From: a virus
Length of the DNA stretch: 64,000 nt
Reading direction: 5' to 3' (one strand)
IMG/VR virus record: IMGVR_UViG_3300025000_000064
Location: 59,606 to 123,605 of that record
Positions 41,976 to 51,093 of the stretch are shown piece by piece. A program made the translations under genes and the position numbers. Below the pieces are notes generated by a model. The model saw nothing but the letters and a program-made list of their open reading frames with translations. It did not search any database and was not told where the DNA came from. The stretch's first letter is position 1; every line of letters begins with the position of its first letter.

Positions 41976-42690
41976 AAACTTAACCATAGACAATACTGGG
42001 ATAATTTTTGGGTGTGGTGCATCTATAGAGTCAATAAAAGAATATATTCCACTTATCCAAAAAAAATGGCAATGTGGTTACCTTAACCGTTTTCCAGAAT
42101 TTTATCCAACGCAGAATAAAGGGCAGGATTATTGGTTATGGGCTGATTATCGCTTTTACAGCGATAATCTTTGTGACAGAAGCCATTTAATGAAAGAAGA
42201 ATACTTAGAAAAATCTTTACAAATAAAAGACAAAAGAGAATTTTTAAAAGACTATAAAATAATAACAACTCCAGAAATAAATAATAGGGAAATAAACAAA
42301 GAATATATCAAGGTTACAAATGGAGAAGAAATACACCTAGAGGGATATATTAAACCCCATTATTTGTTTAATGCAGTTGTGGATGATATACAGTTAGAAA
42401 TGAATAATAAATTAATGATGTACAAAACAAGTTTGCACGCTGCTATTAATTTTGCAATAATAAAAAAATATAAAAATGTAATATTAATTGGTGTTGATTT
42501 AGACAAAAAATGGAGGCACTTTTATGATAACATAATAGACCCTTCCATCTTAAAAAACCATAAAGATGGGAAAAGATATGACATCATGATTGATAAATTA
42601 TATCAATGTAAAGACTATATCAATATATATAAAATTAATAAATTAAATAATCTTAGTTTTGAATATTTGAATATTAGTATATTATTATGA
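41962..42690 (+). CDS. Putative glycosyltransferase (DUF115 / GT42-like)
   Basis: 242 residues. It starts with a Rossmann-like GIIFGCGASIESI and later has SLHAAINFAIIKKYKNVILIGVDLDKKWRHFY, a pattern like the 'LCGIDFY' strand of DUF115/MAF and GT42 sialyltransferase-like proteins. It overlaps the GT4 gene by 14 bases and is followed by a broken paralogue. Sugar specificity unknown. Confidence 0.5.
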   Translation: MLLDKNLTIDNTGIIFGCGASIESIKEYIPLIQKKWQCGYLNRFPEFYPTQNKGQDYWLWADYRFYSDNLCDRSHLMKEEYLEKSLQIKDKREFLKDYKIITTPEINNREINKEYIKVTNGEEIHLEGYIKPHYLFNAVVDDIQLEMNNKLMMYKTSLHAAINFAIIKKYKNVILIGVDLDKKWRHFYDNIIDPSILKNHKDGKRYDIMIDKLYQCKDYINIYKINKLNNLSFEYLNISILL

Positions 42691-42712
42691 TAAATAGGGT
42701 AGAAACATATGA

Positions 42713-42795
42713 TTAAATGAAATAAAACATAAGATAACGTTGCACTCAGCAATTTATTTAGCTGTTGTGCAACGATTTACTAACGTAATATTGAT
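42713..42795 (+). pseudogene. 5' remnant of a paralogue of the 41962 gene
   Basis: In frame, these bases encode ITLHSAIYLAVVQRFTNVILI, matching TSLHAAINFAIIKKYKNVILI of the intact gene upstream. An in-frame stop precedes it, so the N-terminal two thirds are missing. The remnant stops at TTGAT (42791-42795), exactly where the TnpB element begins. Confidence 0.75.
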
Positions 42796-44018
42796 GGGGT
42801 GGATTTAAAAACCTTTCAAAGAGATATGTCGTATTAATAAAAATGAAAGAATAAAGTAAAGAATAATGAAAATACATAGAAGTAGCAAATGTTATTTTAA
42901 TAAATGGCTAACTACCAAGAAAAAACAAGAATTAAAAGAAATTTTGGTTGAACACTCTCGTATTGTTAATTATTTTATTCGAAAATATGAAAACGACATT
43001 CCGCAGAAAAAGAAAAATGAATTACTTTTAGCTAATTATATACAAGAATGTATTTCTGATACAAAAACATTCTTTACTGCCAGAATGGTTAAAAACTGTT
43101 TTAGTGAAGGCTATGGAATGATACAGTCTTCTAAATCACTATCAACTTCTATGGGTAAAAAATATGTTTCTCCTAAGCATTATGGGAAAAGGATGATTCT
43201 TTCTGAAACTATTGCCACACACGATATAGCTAGGCAGACTAAGTTATTTGATTTCAATTTAACTTTAGGTTGCGTAAGAACCGATAGGAAGAAACATAAA
43301 ATTTCAATACCTTTAAAAAGACACATACAATTTAATAAATGGAGTATTCTCGGAAAATTATCTAAATCAGTAGTTATTACAGACAAATATGTAATATTCT
43401 TTTTTAAAGTAGAGACTGGCAAGAAGAAAACGGAAGGTGAGTTGGTAGGGTTCGATTTTGGCTTAAAGAGATTAGGTACTCTCTCTAATGGAGACGTTAT
43501 TGGAAAAAATATTAATAAATTATTGTTGGAATTAAACATAAAGAAAAGATGTAGTAAGGCGTATTACAGAAAGAAGGAAGAAATAAGGGAGTATATCAAC
43601 AAAGAAATTAAAGATATAAATTTCAACGATAAACAACTGATAGTTGTTGAAAAATTAAAGAATATGAAATATAAGATGAAAGAGAGAGGGCGACTCTCTA
43701 AAAGTATTCGCTCTGTTTTCTATAACTTAAGTTATAGGCAAGTTCTACAGAGAATACAAATGTTGTGTGAAGAGAACCGTGTCTCTTTTCGTTCAATTTC
43801 TCCATTCTGGACTTCCTGCGAGTGCTTAAGTTGCGGACACATAGAAAAGAAGAATCGTTTATCACAGGAATCTTTTGTTTGTCTGAAGTGTGGTCATTCA
43901 GATAATGCAGATTCAAATGCGAGCAAAGTAATACTGAAACGGTTCATCACAGGAAAGTACGGTTTCTGTTACCAACAAGATAATTTAAAGGAATATTATA
44001 TTTCTGCAAATTAAAATG
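42796..44018 (+). mobile_element. TnpB-only IS200/IS605-type element
   Basis: About 1.2 kb between the two halves of the broken gene. Its left junction is the pentamer TTGAT, the target/TAM of ISDra2-type elements. Joining TTGAT to the right flank at 44019 restores one reading frame (LITVDL for LIGVDL). No TnpA transposase is present, so it would need a helper. Right end is placed to within a few bases by frame logic. The omega-RNA scaffold should overlap the 3' end of tnpB. Confidence 0.65.
42866..44014 (+). CDS. tnpB: RNA-guided nuclease TnpB (IS605 OrfB family)
   Basis: 382 residues. RuvC-I is GFDFGLKRL (Asp 197), RuvC-II VVEKLKNM (Glu 262), the zinc finger CECLSCG and CLKCGHS, and RuvC-III DNADSNAS (Asp 349). 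The N-terminal basic REC/WED-like part is complete. All catalytic residues are intact, so a functional nuclease guided by omega-RNA is likely. It would cut the paralogue target without the insertion, favouring retention of the element. Confidence 0.9.
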   Translation: MKIHRSSKCYFNKWLTTKKKQELKEILVEHSRIVNYFIRKYENDIPQKKKNELLLANYIQECISDTKTFFTARMVKNCFSEGYGMIQSSKSLSTSMGKKYVSPKHYGKRMILSETIATHDIARQTKLFDFNLTLGCVRTDRKKHKISIPLKRHIQFNKWSILGKLSKSVVITDKYVIFFFKVETGKKKTEGELVGFDFGLKRLGTLSNGDVIGKNINKLLLELNIKKRCSKAYYRKKEEIREYINKEIKDINFNDKQLIVVEKLKNMKYKMKERGRLSKSIRSVFYNLSYRQVLQRIQMLCEENRVSFRSISPFWTSCECLSCGHIEKKNRLSQESFVCLKCGHSDNADSNASKVILKRFITGKYGFCYQQDNLKEYYISAN

Positions 44019-44220
44019 AACGGTAGATTTGAATAAGGAGTGGAATCATTTTTATGATAATATTCCAGAGGGAATAGTTTTAAAAGAACACAAAACTGGA
44101 AAAAGATACGATATAATGATTGATAAATTATATAAATTTAAAAAACACATTAATATATACAAGGTTTGTGATAATTTTTTAGATTTTGAATTGATTGATA
44201 TTAATCTATTAATATCTTAG
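44019..44220 (+). pseudogene. 3' remnant of the paralogue of the 41962 gene
   Basis: Encodes VDLNKEWNHFYDNIPEGIV...HKTGKRYDIMIDKLY and a proper stop, matching VDLDKKWRHFYDN...HKDGKRYDIMIDKLY of the intact gene. A local ATG does not occur; reading starts inside the gene. It converges with, and overlaps by 12 bases, the minus-strand gene at 44209. Confidence 0.75.
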
Positions 44221-44595
44221 AATGCAAGTTGAGTTTTTTAATTTGCCTTTAAAATAATCAATGCAAAACTTTTCAGCATCGCTTTCGTTAAAATCTTTGC
44301 AAGAGAATATATTTAAAGACATCTTTCGGTCAACCTCAAAAGAATGGGCTGTTATATTGGACGTTAATATGAACTGGACTGCACTCCAACCTTTTAAATG
44401 ATTGAACTCCTCTTCGCTCTTATTTGCGTCCTGTGAATATTCCCAATAGAAAAGCTCTGTTCTTTGCATGTCTATCTCTTTGCACATTTCTATAAAGAAA
44501 TTATCCAGAGATTCTTTTGTTAATGTTTCTTCACTGCAATCATGAATATCTAATATTAATTCTTTGCCCATTGCACCATTTGGTAATTTGTTCAT
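44209..44595 (-). CDS. S-adenosylmethionine decarboxylase-like protein (SpeD type)
   Basis: 128 residues, the normal size of bacterial SpeD. KELILDIHDCSEETL, GWSAVQFILTSNITAHSFEVD and LNIFSC follow the family order. The pyruvoyl-forming Ser (79) and the catalytic Ser (71), His (84) and Cys (99) equivalents are in place, but the usual His just after the cleavage Ser is Asn (80). It would supply decarboxylated SAM for polyamines; a non-catalytic or altered reaction is possible. Confidence 0.7.
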   Translation of the reverse strand: MNKLPNGAMGKELILDIHDCSEETLTKESLDNFFIEMCKEIDMQRTELFYWEYSQDANKSEEEFNHLKGWSAVQFILTSNITAHSFEVDRKMSLNIFSCKDFNESDAEKFCIDYFKGKLKNSTCILRY

Positions 44596-44612
44596 ATTAT
44601 TGACCTCTATAT

Positions 44613-45074
44613 CTATGCCGAAAATATTTCTAGTTTATTGTCTACTGTTCTAAATGAGTCAACATGAACCCATGTTTTAGCAGATTTTTTATCTTCTATT
44701 CTTCTGAATAATTTTAATTTATTATTAATTATTAAATTCTCAACATGTTTTCTCAAGCCTTCAATGTTTCCATTTATGGGCTTTAAATCAAAACCTTTTG
44801 CTAAAACATGAGCAGAGACATAGGGTGTTTTTTTAGATTTTACTAAACTGTCAATATTGCATCTCAATCCAGATTCACGATATTGACCTCTATTGTGCCA
44901 GTCGTTTATTTTTATTCCACTATTCCATGTTTCTCTGATTATGTCTAATTCTTTCAATATTGATTCATCAAAAAAAGACCATATGAAATTTTCTCCATAC
45001 TTGGGAAAGTAATAATTATAAACTTTGTCGCTGACGAGTTCTTTTATGTTGAAATATTTACATTTATATATCAT
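44613..45074 (-). CDS. Peptidase M15-like endolysin
   Basis: 153 residues from MIYKCKYFNI, whose ATG overlaps the upstream stop (TAATG). The metal ligands of M15_3 are visible: SAHVLAKGFDL (His 89, Asp 96) and TWVHVDSF (His 137). NDWHNRGQYRESGLR is the usual N-terminal cleft motif. It should cleave D-Ala-containing peptide bridges in peptidoglycan. Likely the phage's lysin or a virion hydrolase. Confidence 0.8.
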   Translation of the reverse strand: MIYKCKYFNIKELVSDKVYNYYFPKYGENFIWSFFDESILKELDIIRETWNSGIKINDWHNRGQYRESGLRCNIDSLVKSKKTPYVSAHVLAKGFDLKPINGNIEGLRKHVENLIINNKLKLFRRIEDKKSAKTWVHVDSFRTVDNKLEIFSA

Positions 45075-45883
45075 TATCCTGAGTACCTCATGTTGGTTTC
45101 CTGCCATGAAACTGAATTAGGTCTATAAACATTACTTGCGTTGTAGTTAGTAGCATCAACAGCCACGCTATTTAAAGGTGCTGAGTCTATAGCACTTGAC
45201 AAAATGCCGTAAGTGTTATTTTCGCCATCTAATAGTAATCCAGAAGATGTTCCTGTGTTAGCATTAGTATAGAAATTAGTAGTATTTGTTCCTGAAAAAT
45301 ATTTATTAAGACCCTTTATCCCACTAGCATATGGGTTAAAATTAGCAATGGTAGTAACAGCATTGCTATACACAATGTTGGCTAATAATTTATTACTATC
45401 ATTAACAGGTTTAAATTTGGTTGGTACAATGCCTAAACAATGTCTATTTAATTGCATATCTAAAGCGGATTCAGTACACCATAAATAAATTTCTAAAACA
45501 TCGCCTACAGTAGGTTTGTTTGCTCCACTTAAACTACAGAAATTAAGATTAGCTTTATTATTAGCTGCTACAGATTGAGAGCCGTTCCCAATGCTTGTGC
45601 TATTTCGTTTTACTCGCCAATTTAAAGTTCTCGCGGAGCTTCCATTCCCATTAAGACATCCTGCAAGTAAAAAACCTACATAGTCTATACTTTTAGGTAA
45701 ATCTCCAGTTAGCGTTGGATAATGCCCCAATTCTACTGTGTAAGAAATTTGCGGACTTCCAACAGGCTCAACATCAGGAAGCGTTGCAGGACTTCCAATT
45801 AATGTCGTTGAATAATTGTAAGTAAGAGTACAAGTTTTTTGCGGGTAAATTTTAAGCTTGCTATTGATATTATTAAAAATCAT
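45074..45883 (-). CDS. Virion protein, probable fibre or receptor-binding part
   Basis: 269 residues, Ser/Thr/Asn-rich and beta-dominated (TCTLTYNYSTTLIGSP, VLEIYLWCTESALD, TTNFYTNANTGTSSGLLLDG). Such composition is typical of phage fibre tips. It lies at the distal end of the tail gene block. No family recognised. Confidence 0.55.
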   Translation of the reverse strand: MIFNNINSKLKIYPQKTCTLTYNYSTTLIGSPATLPDVEPVGSPQISYTVELGHYPTLTGDLPKSIDYVGFLLAGCLNGNGSSARTLNWRVKRNSTSIGNGSQSVAANNKANLNFCSLSGANKPTVGDVLEIYLWCTESALDMQLNRHCLGIVPTKFKPVNDSNKLLANIVYSNAVTTIANFNPYASGIKGLNKYFSGTNTTNFYTNANTGTSSGLLLDGENNTYGILSSAIDSAPLNSVAVDATNYNASNVYRPNSVSWQETNMRYSG

Positions 45884-46644
45884 AGTAAATAACCCTCAAT
45901 TTTGATATAAATATCTTCGTTTGCTATCGGCACATAGGCATTGTTAGCTATAACTGCTATCCAGACAGTGTTATTTGCACCTACTGTTAATTGGTCTGCT
46001 ATTCCTGTTTGTTTATACCCATAAAAACCTGTAGAAATATTCTGAACTGTTGTTTGTATAGGTTCTATAAGACTAGAAAATACAGCTTTACCTTTGTCTA
46101 ATCCTAATATTGATGCGCCTAGCGGTTTAAATATTGCATGGTCGCCCACTCCTCCACCAGAAATCATATCTGAATTTGTTAAATTAAAGTTAAAAATTTG
46201 TACTATAGCAGACAAAAGGGGGCTTGCTGCTCCGTTGGAACTTTCTAGCATAACTTTTGAAAATTGAATAATATCACCCGTAACTACTCCATACGATGTT
46301 AAATCTAATGGAATTAGCGTATTTGCATCAGTAGCGGTGTTGATAATATCTCCTATCGTGTATGCACCAGGTGTATCGTTTGGACGCGTTATTTTTACTT
46401 TCGCTACTAAACTTTTTTTACCTAGCCTTGTTAATAGACCTTTAATATTAGCAAGCAAACTTGATGTTTCGCTTGTACTATCTGTGTTTGCTGGGTCGGC
46501 TGATGTGCCGAGAGCATCCTGTATTAATCCTAAGTCACTCCCCATTGAAGAACTTAAACTATTTTTTATTGCTTCTATATCAGCAGAATTATCTATCCCT
46601 GCACTGCTTGCATTTTTCATATTATCAAAATTTATTCCACCCAT
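45880..46644 (-). CDS. Virion-associated protein
   Basis: 254 residues. A helical N-terminus (SAGIDNSADIEAIKNSLSSS) is followed by a beta-rich region (AYTIGDIINTATDANTLIPL, WIAVIANNAYVPIANEDIYI). Similar small structural proteins accompany phage fibres. Four-base overlap with the next gene. Confidence 0.5.
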   Translation of the reverse strand: MGGINFDNMKNASSAGIDNSADIEAIKNSLSSSMGSDLGLIQDALGTSADPANTDSTSETSSLLANIKGLLTRLGKKSLVAKVKITRPNDTPGAYTIGDIINTATDANTLIPLDLTSYGVVTGDIIQFSKVMLESSNGAASPLLSAIVQIFNFNLTNSDMISGGGVGDHAIFKPLGASILGLDKGKAVFSSLIEPIQTTVQNISTGFYGYKQTGIADQLTVGANNTVWIAVIANNAYVPIANEDIYIKIEGYLL

Positions 46645-46654
46645 TTTATGCTCC

Positions 46655-46996
46655 TTATTTATTTGTTAGTATTTTTGTTATATTCTCATTTATTGATTTT
46701 ATTTCTACATAAAATTTATCTGTCATGTTATCTATTTTTTTATCTAATTTGTCCATATAATGTTCTAATCTGTCATATACATTAGATATTAATTCATCTT
46801 TGTTGCAACATTTTTGATGTTCCATCAAATCTATTTTTTTAGCATAATCTTCTTTCAAATCAGTTTTAAGATTATCTATTCTTCTATTAAGATAATACAC
46901 AATCATTCCTGCTATTATTATTAAGCTTAATATAAATATGGACGCTGCCAATGGTAAACCACTTGTCGATAAAATCGAAAATAATGTTTCTGTCAT
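46655..46996 (-). CDS. Holin-like protein with one membrane span
   Basis: 113 residues from MTETLFSILS (AAGGAAAG upstream). One span, LPLAASIFILSLIIIAGMIVYY, is followed by a long coiled coil (MDKLDKKIDNMTDKFYVEI). This resembles class III-like holins or spanin-type anchors. It lies between a hydrolase pair, which supports a lysis role. Confidence 0.5.
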   Translation of the reverse strand: MTETLFSILSTSGLPLAASIFILSLIIIAGMIVYYLNRRIDNLKTDLKEDYAKKIDLMEHQKCCNKDELISNVYDRLEHYMDKLDKKIDNMTDKFYVEIKSINENITKILTNK

Positions 46997-47030
46997 TGTT
47001 CTTTCCTTAAAATGAATGCCAAGCCATGTT

Positions 47031-47567
47031 TTATAATATAAATACTTTTCCAAACTCTTTATTTTTAAACATATCCAATAAATTGTCTGGACTTATTTTA
47101 GAGGGTATAATATCTTTTAGTATATTTGTGACGATAAAGCACTCTGTTGCAAATTCACTGCAAAAATATTTTTTTGTATCTTTTTTAAATTTTATAAAGG
47201 TAAAGAATTGTGATAAAGTTATTGTTAGCAATTGAGGGAAATCGTATTCTTTATTTTTTGATTGCTTTATTAATTCATCAAACCTGTATTCGTTTTTTTT
47301 AAATATCTCTCTGTTTGTTTTTGATAATTTTCCAACAAATATATGATTATTTTTATCTTTTATAACATCTTTTATGTTTCTTTCTTTATATCGTGGATTG
47401 ACAAATTCTCCCATTATCTCATCCGTTATCATTATTCCAACATGTGAAGTTTGCCCATTCGTTCCCCATTCAATCAACCAGCTTATTATGTTGTTGTTAC
47501 TAAAGAATACAACATCTCCTTTTTCAAACTTCATTATATTTATCCCTAAATTCATATTTAAAGCCAT
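47031..47567 (-). CDS. Permuted NlpC/P60-like (YiiX-type) cysteine peptidase
   Basis: 178 residues from MALNMNLGINIMKF, preceded by an ideal AGGAGG. KGDVVFFSNNNIISWLIEWG and TSHVGIMITD hold the His, and YFCSEFATECF holds the Cys of the permuted papain-like fold. YiiX-like enzymes act on peptide or lipid amide bonds. Here a wall-degrading role is likely, near the M15 lysin and holin-like gene. Confidence 0.7.
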   Translation of the reverse strand: MALNMNLGINIMKFEKGDVVFFSNNNIISWLIEWGTNGQTSHVGIMITDEIMGEFVNPRYKERNIKDVIKDKNNHIFVGKLSKTNREIFKKNEYRFDELIKQSKNKEYDFPQLLTITLSQFFTFIKFKKDTKKYFCSEFATECFIVTNILKDIIPSKISPDNLLDMFKNKEFGKVFIL

Positions 47568-47577
47568 ATTAAACCTC

Positions 47578-48801
47578 CTACGTTGGGTCAACTTTTGCTG
47601 TCAATAAACCATCTTTAAATGTTAAACTTCCGTCAGTACCGCCTGATGTTATTTTTGCCAATGCAACAGTGGTTGTTAATCCTGCTGAGCCGTCAGAGGA
47701 TTTATAAGAATTTGCCTGAAATGTTCCATTTACATTCAAAAATTGACTTGCTGTATCGGTATTAAATTTACCATAAATTAGAGCCTTTACTTTAGCGTCA
47801 GCTTTGCTTGCCCTTGTTGTGTTATCAATCATTAGTACTTGGGAGTCTGTTTCGTAATACCCTGCTTGATTCCCTAAAAATACACTGCCATAACCTGTAG
47901 TGTTGGAATATCCTGCTTGATAACCAATTGCTGTATGATAAAAACCACCTGTATTATTGTATAAAACATTTCCGCCAATACCAGTATTATAACCTTGATT
48001 AGTATTATACCCGGCATATCTACCTAAGAGTGTATTCCAGTTATAAGTAGTTAATGAATACCCTGCATTTGAACCCAATAAAGTATTATATGACCCAGTG
48101 GTCATACTTTGACCTGCTTGACTTCCTATAAAGGTCGCATCTCCTGCCCCTGTAATATTTAACCCTGCATTAAAACCTAACGTAGTAGCCATTTGGTCTA
48201 ACATTATAGACCTATTATTACCAACAGTAATAAAATTGCTTGTAGTATTTGGCGACCACCAACGAGAAGTTCCTGCTGATAAAGAAGCATCTGCAATATT
48301 ATCTTCGTAAGTGGAAGTTGTATTATCATTTATTGTAGCCACTAATAATTGAAAAGAATCTGCTTGACCTACCGGAGTTCTATATATTTTTCTTCCTGTG
48401 ACTCTTGAGTCGGTTGATACTGGAACAGTTATGGTTACTTTTTTATGACTCGCATCTGTTGTAATCGAGGCGACTGTGCCATGATTGGTTTCACCTACAG
48501 CAGTAATATAGGTAATATAGTATCTATATGCGCCTACTCCCAACAACCCAGAAGCGTCTAATACAAGAGAAAGAGTTGGAGCAACTGGCTTTGTTACTGT
48601 ATAGAAATTAATCCCCATCCATGAGTTTATCATTTCGTTTGACGATGAGCCTTGAATATCTATTCCATGAAAAACTGGACTTGCTGTATCTCTAACATCT
48701 TGATTTACTTTTGAATTATATTCAGATGTTTCAACTTTGTTTAACAAGTCACCTGTCAAGCCTTTTATTTGATTTTGCTTTATTCTTTCTCTACCAGTCA
48801 T
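47578..48801 (-). CDS. Tail fibre with YadA-like head repeats
   Basis: 407 residues. The middle holds tandem motifs of the hemagglutinin/YadA head type: TGSYNTLLGSNAGYSL, YNWNTLLGRYAGYN and GFYHTAIGYQAGYS, each with the N-T-x-x-G-x-x-A-G pattern. The N-terminal part has a fibronectin-like segment (YYITYITAVGETNHGT). Such repeats trimerise. It is an adhesin-like fibre for host recognition. Confidence 0.75.
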   Translation of the reverse strand: MTGRERIKQNQIKGLTGDLLNKVETSEYNSKVNQDVRDTASPVFHGIDIQGSSSNEMINSWMGINFYTVTKPVAPTLSLVLDASGLLGVGAYRYYITYITAVGETNHGTVASITTDASHKKVTITVPVSTDSRVTGRKIYRTPVGQADSFQLLVATINDNTTSTYEDNIADASLSAGTSRWWSPNTTSNFITVGNNRSIMLDQMATTLGFNAGLNITGAGDATFIGSQAGQSMTTGSYNTLLGSNAGYSLTTYNWNTLLGRYAGYNTNQGYNTGIGGNVLYNNTGGFYHTAIGYQAGYSNTTGYGSVFLGNQAGYYETDSQVLMIDNTTRASKADAKVKALIYGKFNTDTASQFLNVNGTFQANSYKSSDGSAGLTTTVALAKITSGGTDGSLTFKDGLLTAKVDPT

Positions 48802-48804
48802 AAC

Positions 48805-51084
48805 TTATGTCCTTTTAAAGAGTAAAATATTAATAGTATTGGCTTTTAGCTCTACCGAATTATTAACAACATTAAGATTATTAAAATTATAATAAATTTT
48901 TCTTATTTCAGAAGGATTAGCCTCGCCATCATTAGTATTTAAAACATTATAATCAAGCGGCAAGTCTTCGCCCATAACAATACTTTTCTTAAACTCGCAA
49001 TTAGAAGGTAAATCTAAATTGATAGTTCTATTAGAGCCTATATTTACAATAATTACAGACATTTTGCCTGTGTCATAAGTTGCTGCAATTTCTACATTAT
49101 GATTATTGGATTCAGTTTTTAGAACACTTTTATAAATATACTTATTAAATAGCTTTATGATGTGAGCTGTAGGCAACAGTACAAAGGATTTTGTTTTACT
49201 GGTTTCAAAAGTTCTAAGCAAAACCCCAAAAGAATCAGATAAAAATTTAGAACTTGAAGTTGTGTAAACGTCTAATAATTCAAAATGGCAGAGTTCCCTA
49301 AAACCTAATGTATTGACTGCCGACAATATAGTTCTAGCGTTAGCCAAAGCACCTAAGTATGAGGACATATTTCTGTCCGATAAATTAAAAGCGTTAAATT
49401 CTCCGACTACTATTTGTGGATTGGTTACACCGCCATTAATTAAGGTTCTATAACAATTATCCCTAATTATTACATTATGACCATTTAATATCTGGTCAAC
49501 ACAGCTTTCAAATGTGTTAAAGGTGGGATTGTCAGAAGGTTTTTGATTTAAACTTTTTTCATATGGAACAAAATAGTAATAATGCGGAGCATAATAAATA
49601 TTTTCATCATTTTTATAATTATCTAAATGTCCAGAAGCAAGCATATCTTCGCCAAAAGCATGTCCCATTACATAGTATGCCCAATAGTCTGAATCTCCTT
49701 CCGTAAAAGTAAGCATTACTTTTAAATCAGAATCAACTTCACGCATTTTTTCGATAAAAACAGAAGCTATTTGTGCATATTCAGAAGCTAAGAAATAATT
49801 ACTATAAGCCCCAATAGCATAATCTTCATTGCCAATTTCCCAATAAGCAATTAAATCCGCATTTCCTGAATCATAAATATATTGCACCAATTCTTTGGCA
49901 GATACAGCCATTTTATCAACTAATTCCCAATCTACATTGCCACCGTTGCCTGTTGGAAAATCAGTATTTGTTAATAAATGAGTTCCGTCTTTTGTAAAAC
50001 TAATTGTTTTTGTTTCTTTGTCAAAATAAGCATGATTATTAACTTGCATTATTATTTTTAAATTATGTTCTCGGCAATAAGCTAGTATATCATCGACAAA
50101 CCACATATTTTCACGACTAATGTTTTTAAGATAAGAAGCTCTCCAAAAAGTCCAATTATTAAATCCTTCGATAAGGTCATCGTAAGGTATATCCCAAAAA
50201 AATGAAGCAACATATACGCCTGAAGGAAACCTAAGTGTCTTCATTCCTAAAAGTTTTGTAAAATCTGCAAGAGTTTTTAATTGATTATTTTGTATCATCA
50301 AATTGGTTGTTCCTGCTGAATTATTAGCATTAAACCAATTTGAGTTTATAAAGCTTGATTGAGGTAAAGTTTTTATTGTTTCGTTTTCAATAGTTACTAT
50401 ATTTTCAGTTCTTTGATTATCTTTAAAAGCTATTTCATAATTATCACAAACATCTTTCATTGTTAGAACTTCGTCATATAAACGATAACTATATATTTTT
50501 ACTGGTTTATTCTCAAAAGAAATAAGCTCAAAATCATAAGTATTTACGTTATTTATTTTGGTTGGATTTATTTCCCATCCTATTTGTACCTTATTGCTAT
50601 ATCCCACTAAATTATAATTCTCGTCATAAGTTATAACAAGATGATGAATTTTGTCTTTTCTCAAACAAGCCCTTGCGCCTGTCATGCAGTTTTTAAACCA
50701 ACCTACTCCTGTAAAGATAGCTTTTATCCAAAAATACCACACAGATGCATAAGAATTATAATGCTCTACCATATCTTCTTCGATAGAACATGTTATTTCT
50801 ATTGAAAACTTAGTGTTCAACATTAAATTTTGGGAGTAAGGTATTCTTATTTTACTTAATCCATCACCTAAAAGTCTTACATGATAAGGTGTGTTATCGC
50901 CATCGCCTAAAATTGCCTGATTCAAATTTTCAATTGTCGCATTATCAGCAGCCTTTGAAGGGTTATATGTATTTGCAAGATTATACATACCAAAATTATT
51001 AATATCAAGACCATCAGAAGTGTTATGATAAGACCTTATATCAACTATACAGTTATTAGGTTTTGATGGAAGCGTAAATGACAT
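48805..51084 (-). CDS. Tailspike with GH clan A glycoside hydrolase domain
   Basis: 759 residues. A concanavalin-like N-terminal region (FSIEITCSIEEDMVEH, HHLVITYDENYN) is followed by a TIM barrel. AYWEIGNEDYAIGAY near residue 418 carries the acid/base Glu (N-E) and QIVVGEFNAFNLSD near 563 the nucleophile Glu, as in GH51/GH39/GH79-like enzymes such as alpha-L-arabinofuranosidases. A C-terminal beta domain follows (TYDTGKMSVIIVNIGSNR). It probably degrades a surface glycan of the host. Confidence 0.8.
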   Translation of the reverse strand: MSFTLPSKPNNCIVDIRSYHNTSDGLDINNFGMYNLANTYNPSKAADNATIENLNQAILGDGDNTPYHVRLLGDGLSKIRIPYSQNLMLNTKFSIEITCSIEEDMVEHYNSYASVWYFWIKAIFTGVGWFKNCMTGARACLRKDKIHHLVITYDENYNLVGYSNKVQIGWEINPTKINNVNTYDFELISFENKPVKIYSYRLYDEVLTMKDVCDNYEIAFKDNQRTENIVTIENETIKTLPQSSFINSNWFNANNSAGTTNLMIQNNQLKTLADFTKLLGMKTLRFPSGVYVASFFWDIPYDDLIEGFNNWTFWRASYLKNISRENMWFVDDILAYCREHNLKIIMQVNNHAYFDKETKTISFTKDGTHLLTNTDFPTGNGGNVDWELVDKMAVSAKELVQYIYDSGNADLIAYWEIGNEDYAIGAYSNYFLASEYAQIASVFIEKMREVDSDLKVMLTFTEGDSDYWAYYVMGHAFGEDMLASGHLDNYKNDENIYYAPHYYYFVPYEKSLNQKPSDNPTFNTFESCVDQILNGHNVIIRDNCYRTLINGGVTNPQIVVGEFNAFNLSDRNMSSYLGALANARTILSAVNTLGFRELCHFELLDVYTTSSSKFLSDSFGVLLRTFETSKTKSFVLLPTAHIIKLFNKYIYKSVLKTESNNHNVEIAATYDTGKMSVIIVNIGSNRTINLDLPSNCEFKKSIVMGEDLPLDYNVLNTNDGEANPSEIRKIYYNFNNLNVVNNSVELKANTINILLFKRT

Positions 51085-51093
51085 TGTAACCTC

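Noticed and set aside
42738-42774. Perfect hairpin CGTTGCAC/GTGCAACG as the IS left end
   Set aside because: The bases lie in frame with the paralogue remnant (LHSAIYLAVVQ) and match the intact gene at protein level, so they belong to the target. The palindrome is probably chance.
42798-44030. Nine-base target duplication GGTRGATTT on both sides of the TnpB element
   Set aside because: The two copies differ at one base, IS200/IS605 elements do not duplicate their targets, and insertion after TTGAT explains the junction better.
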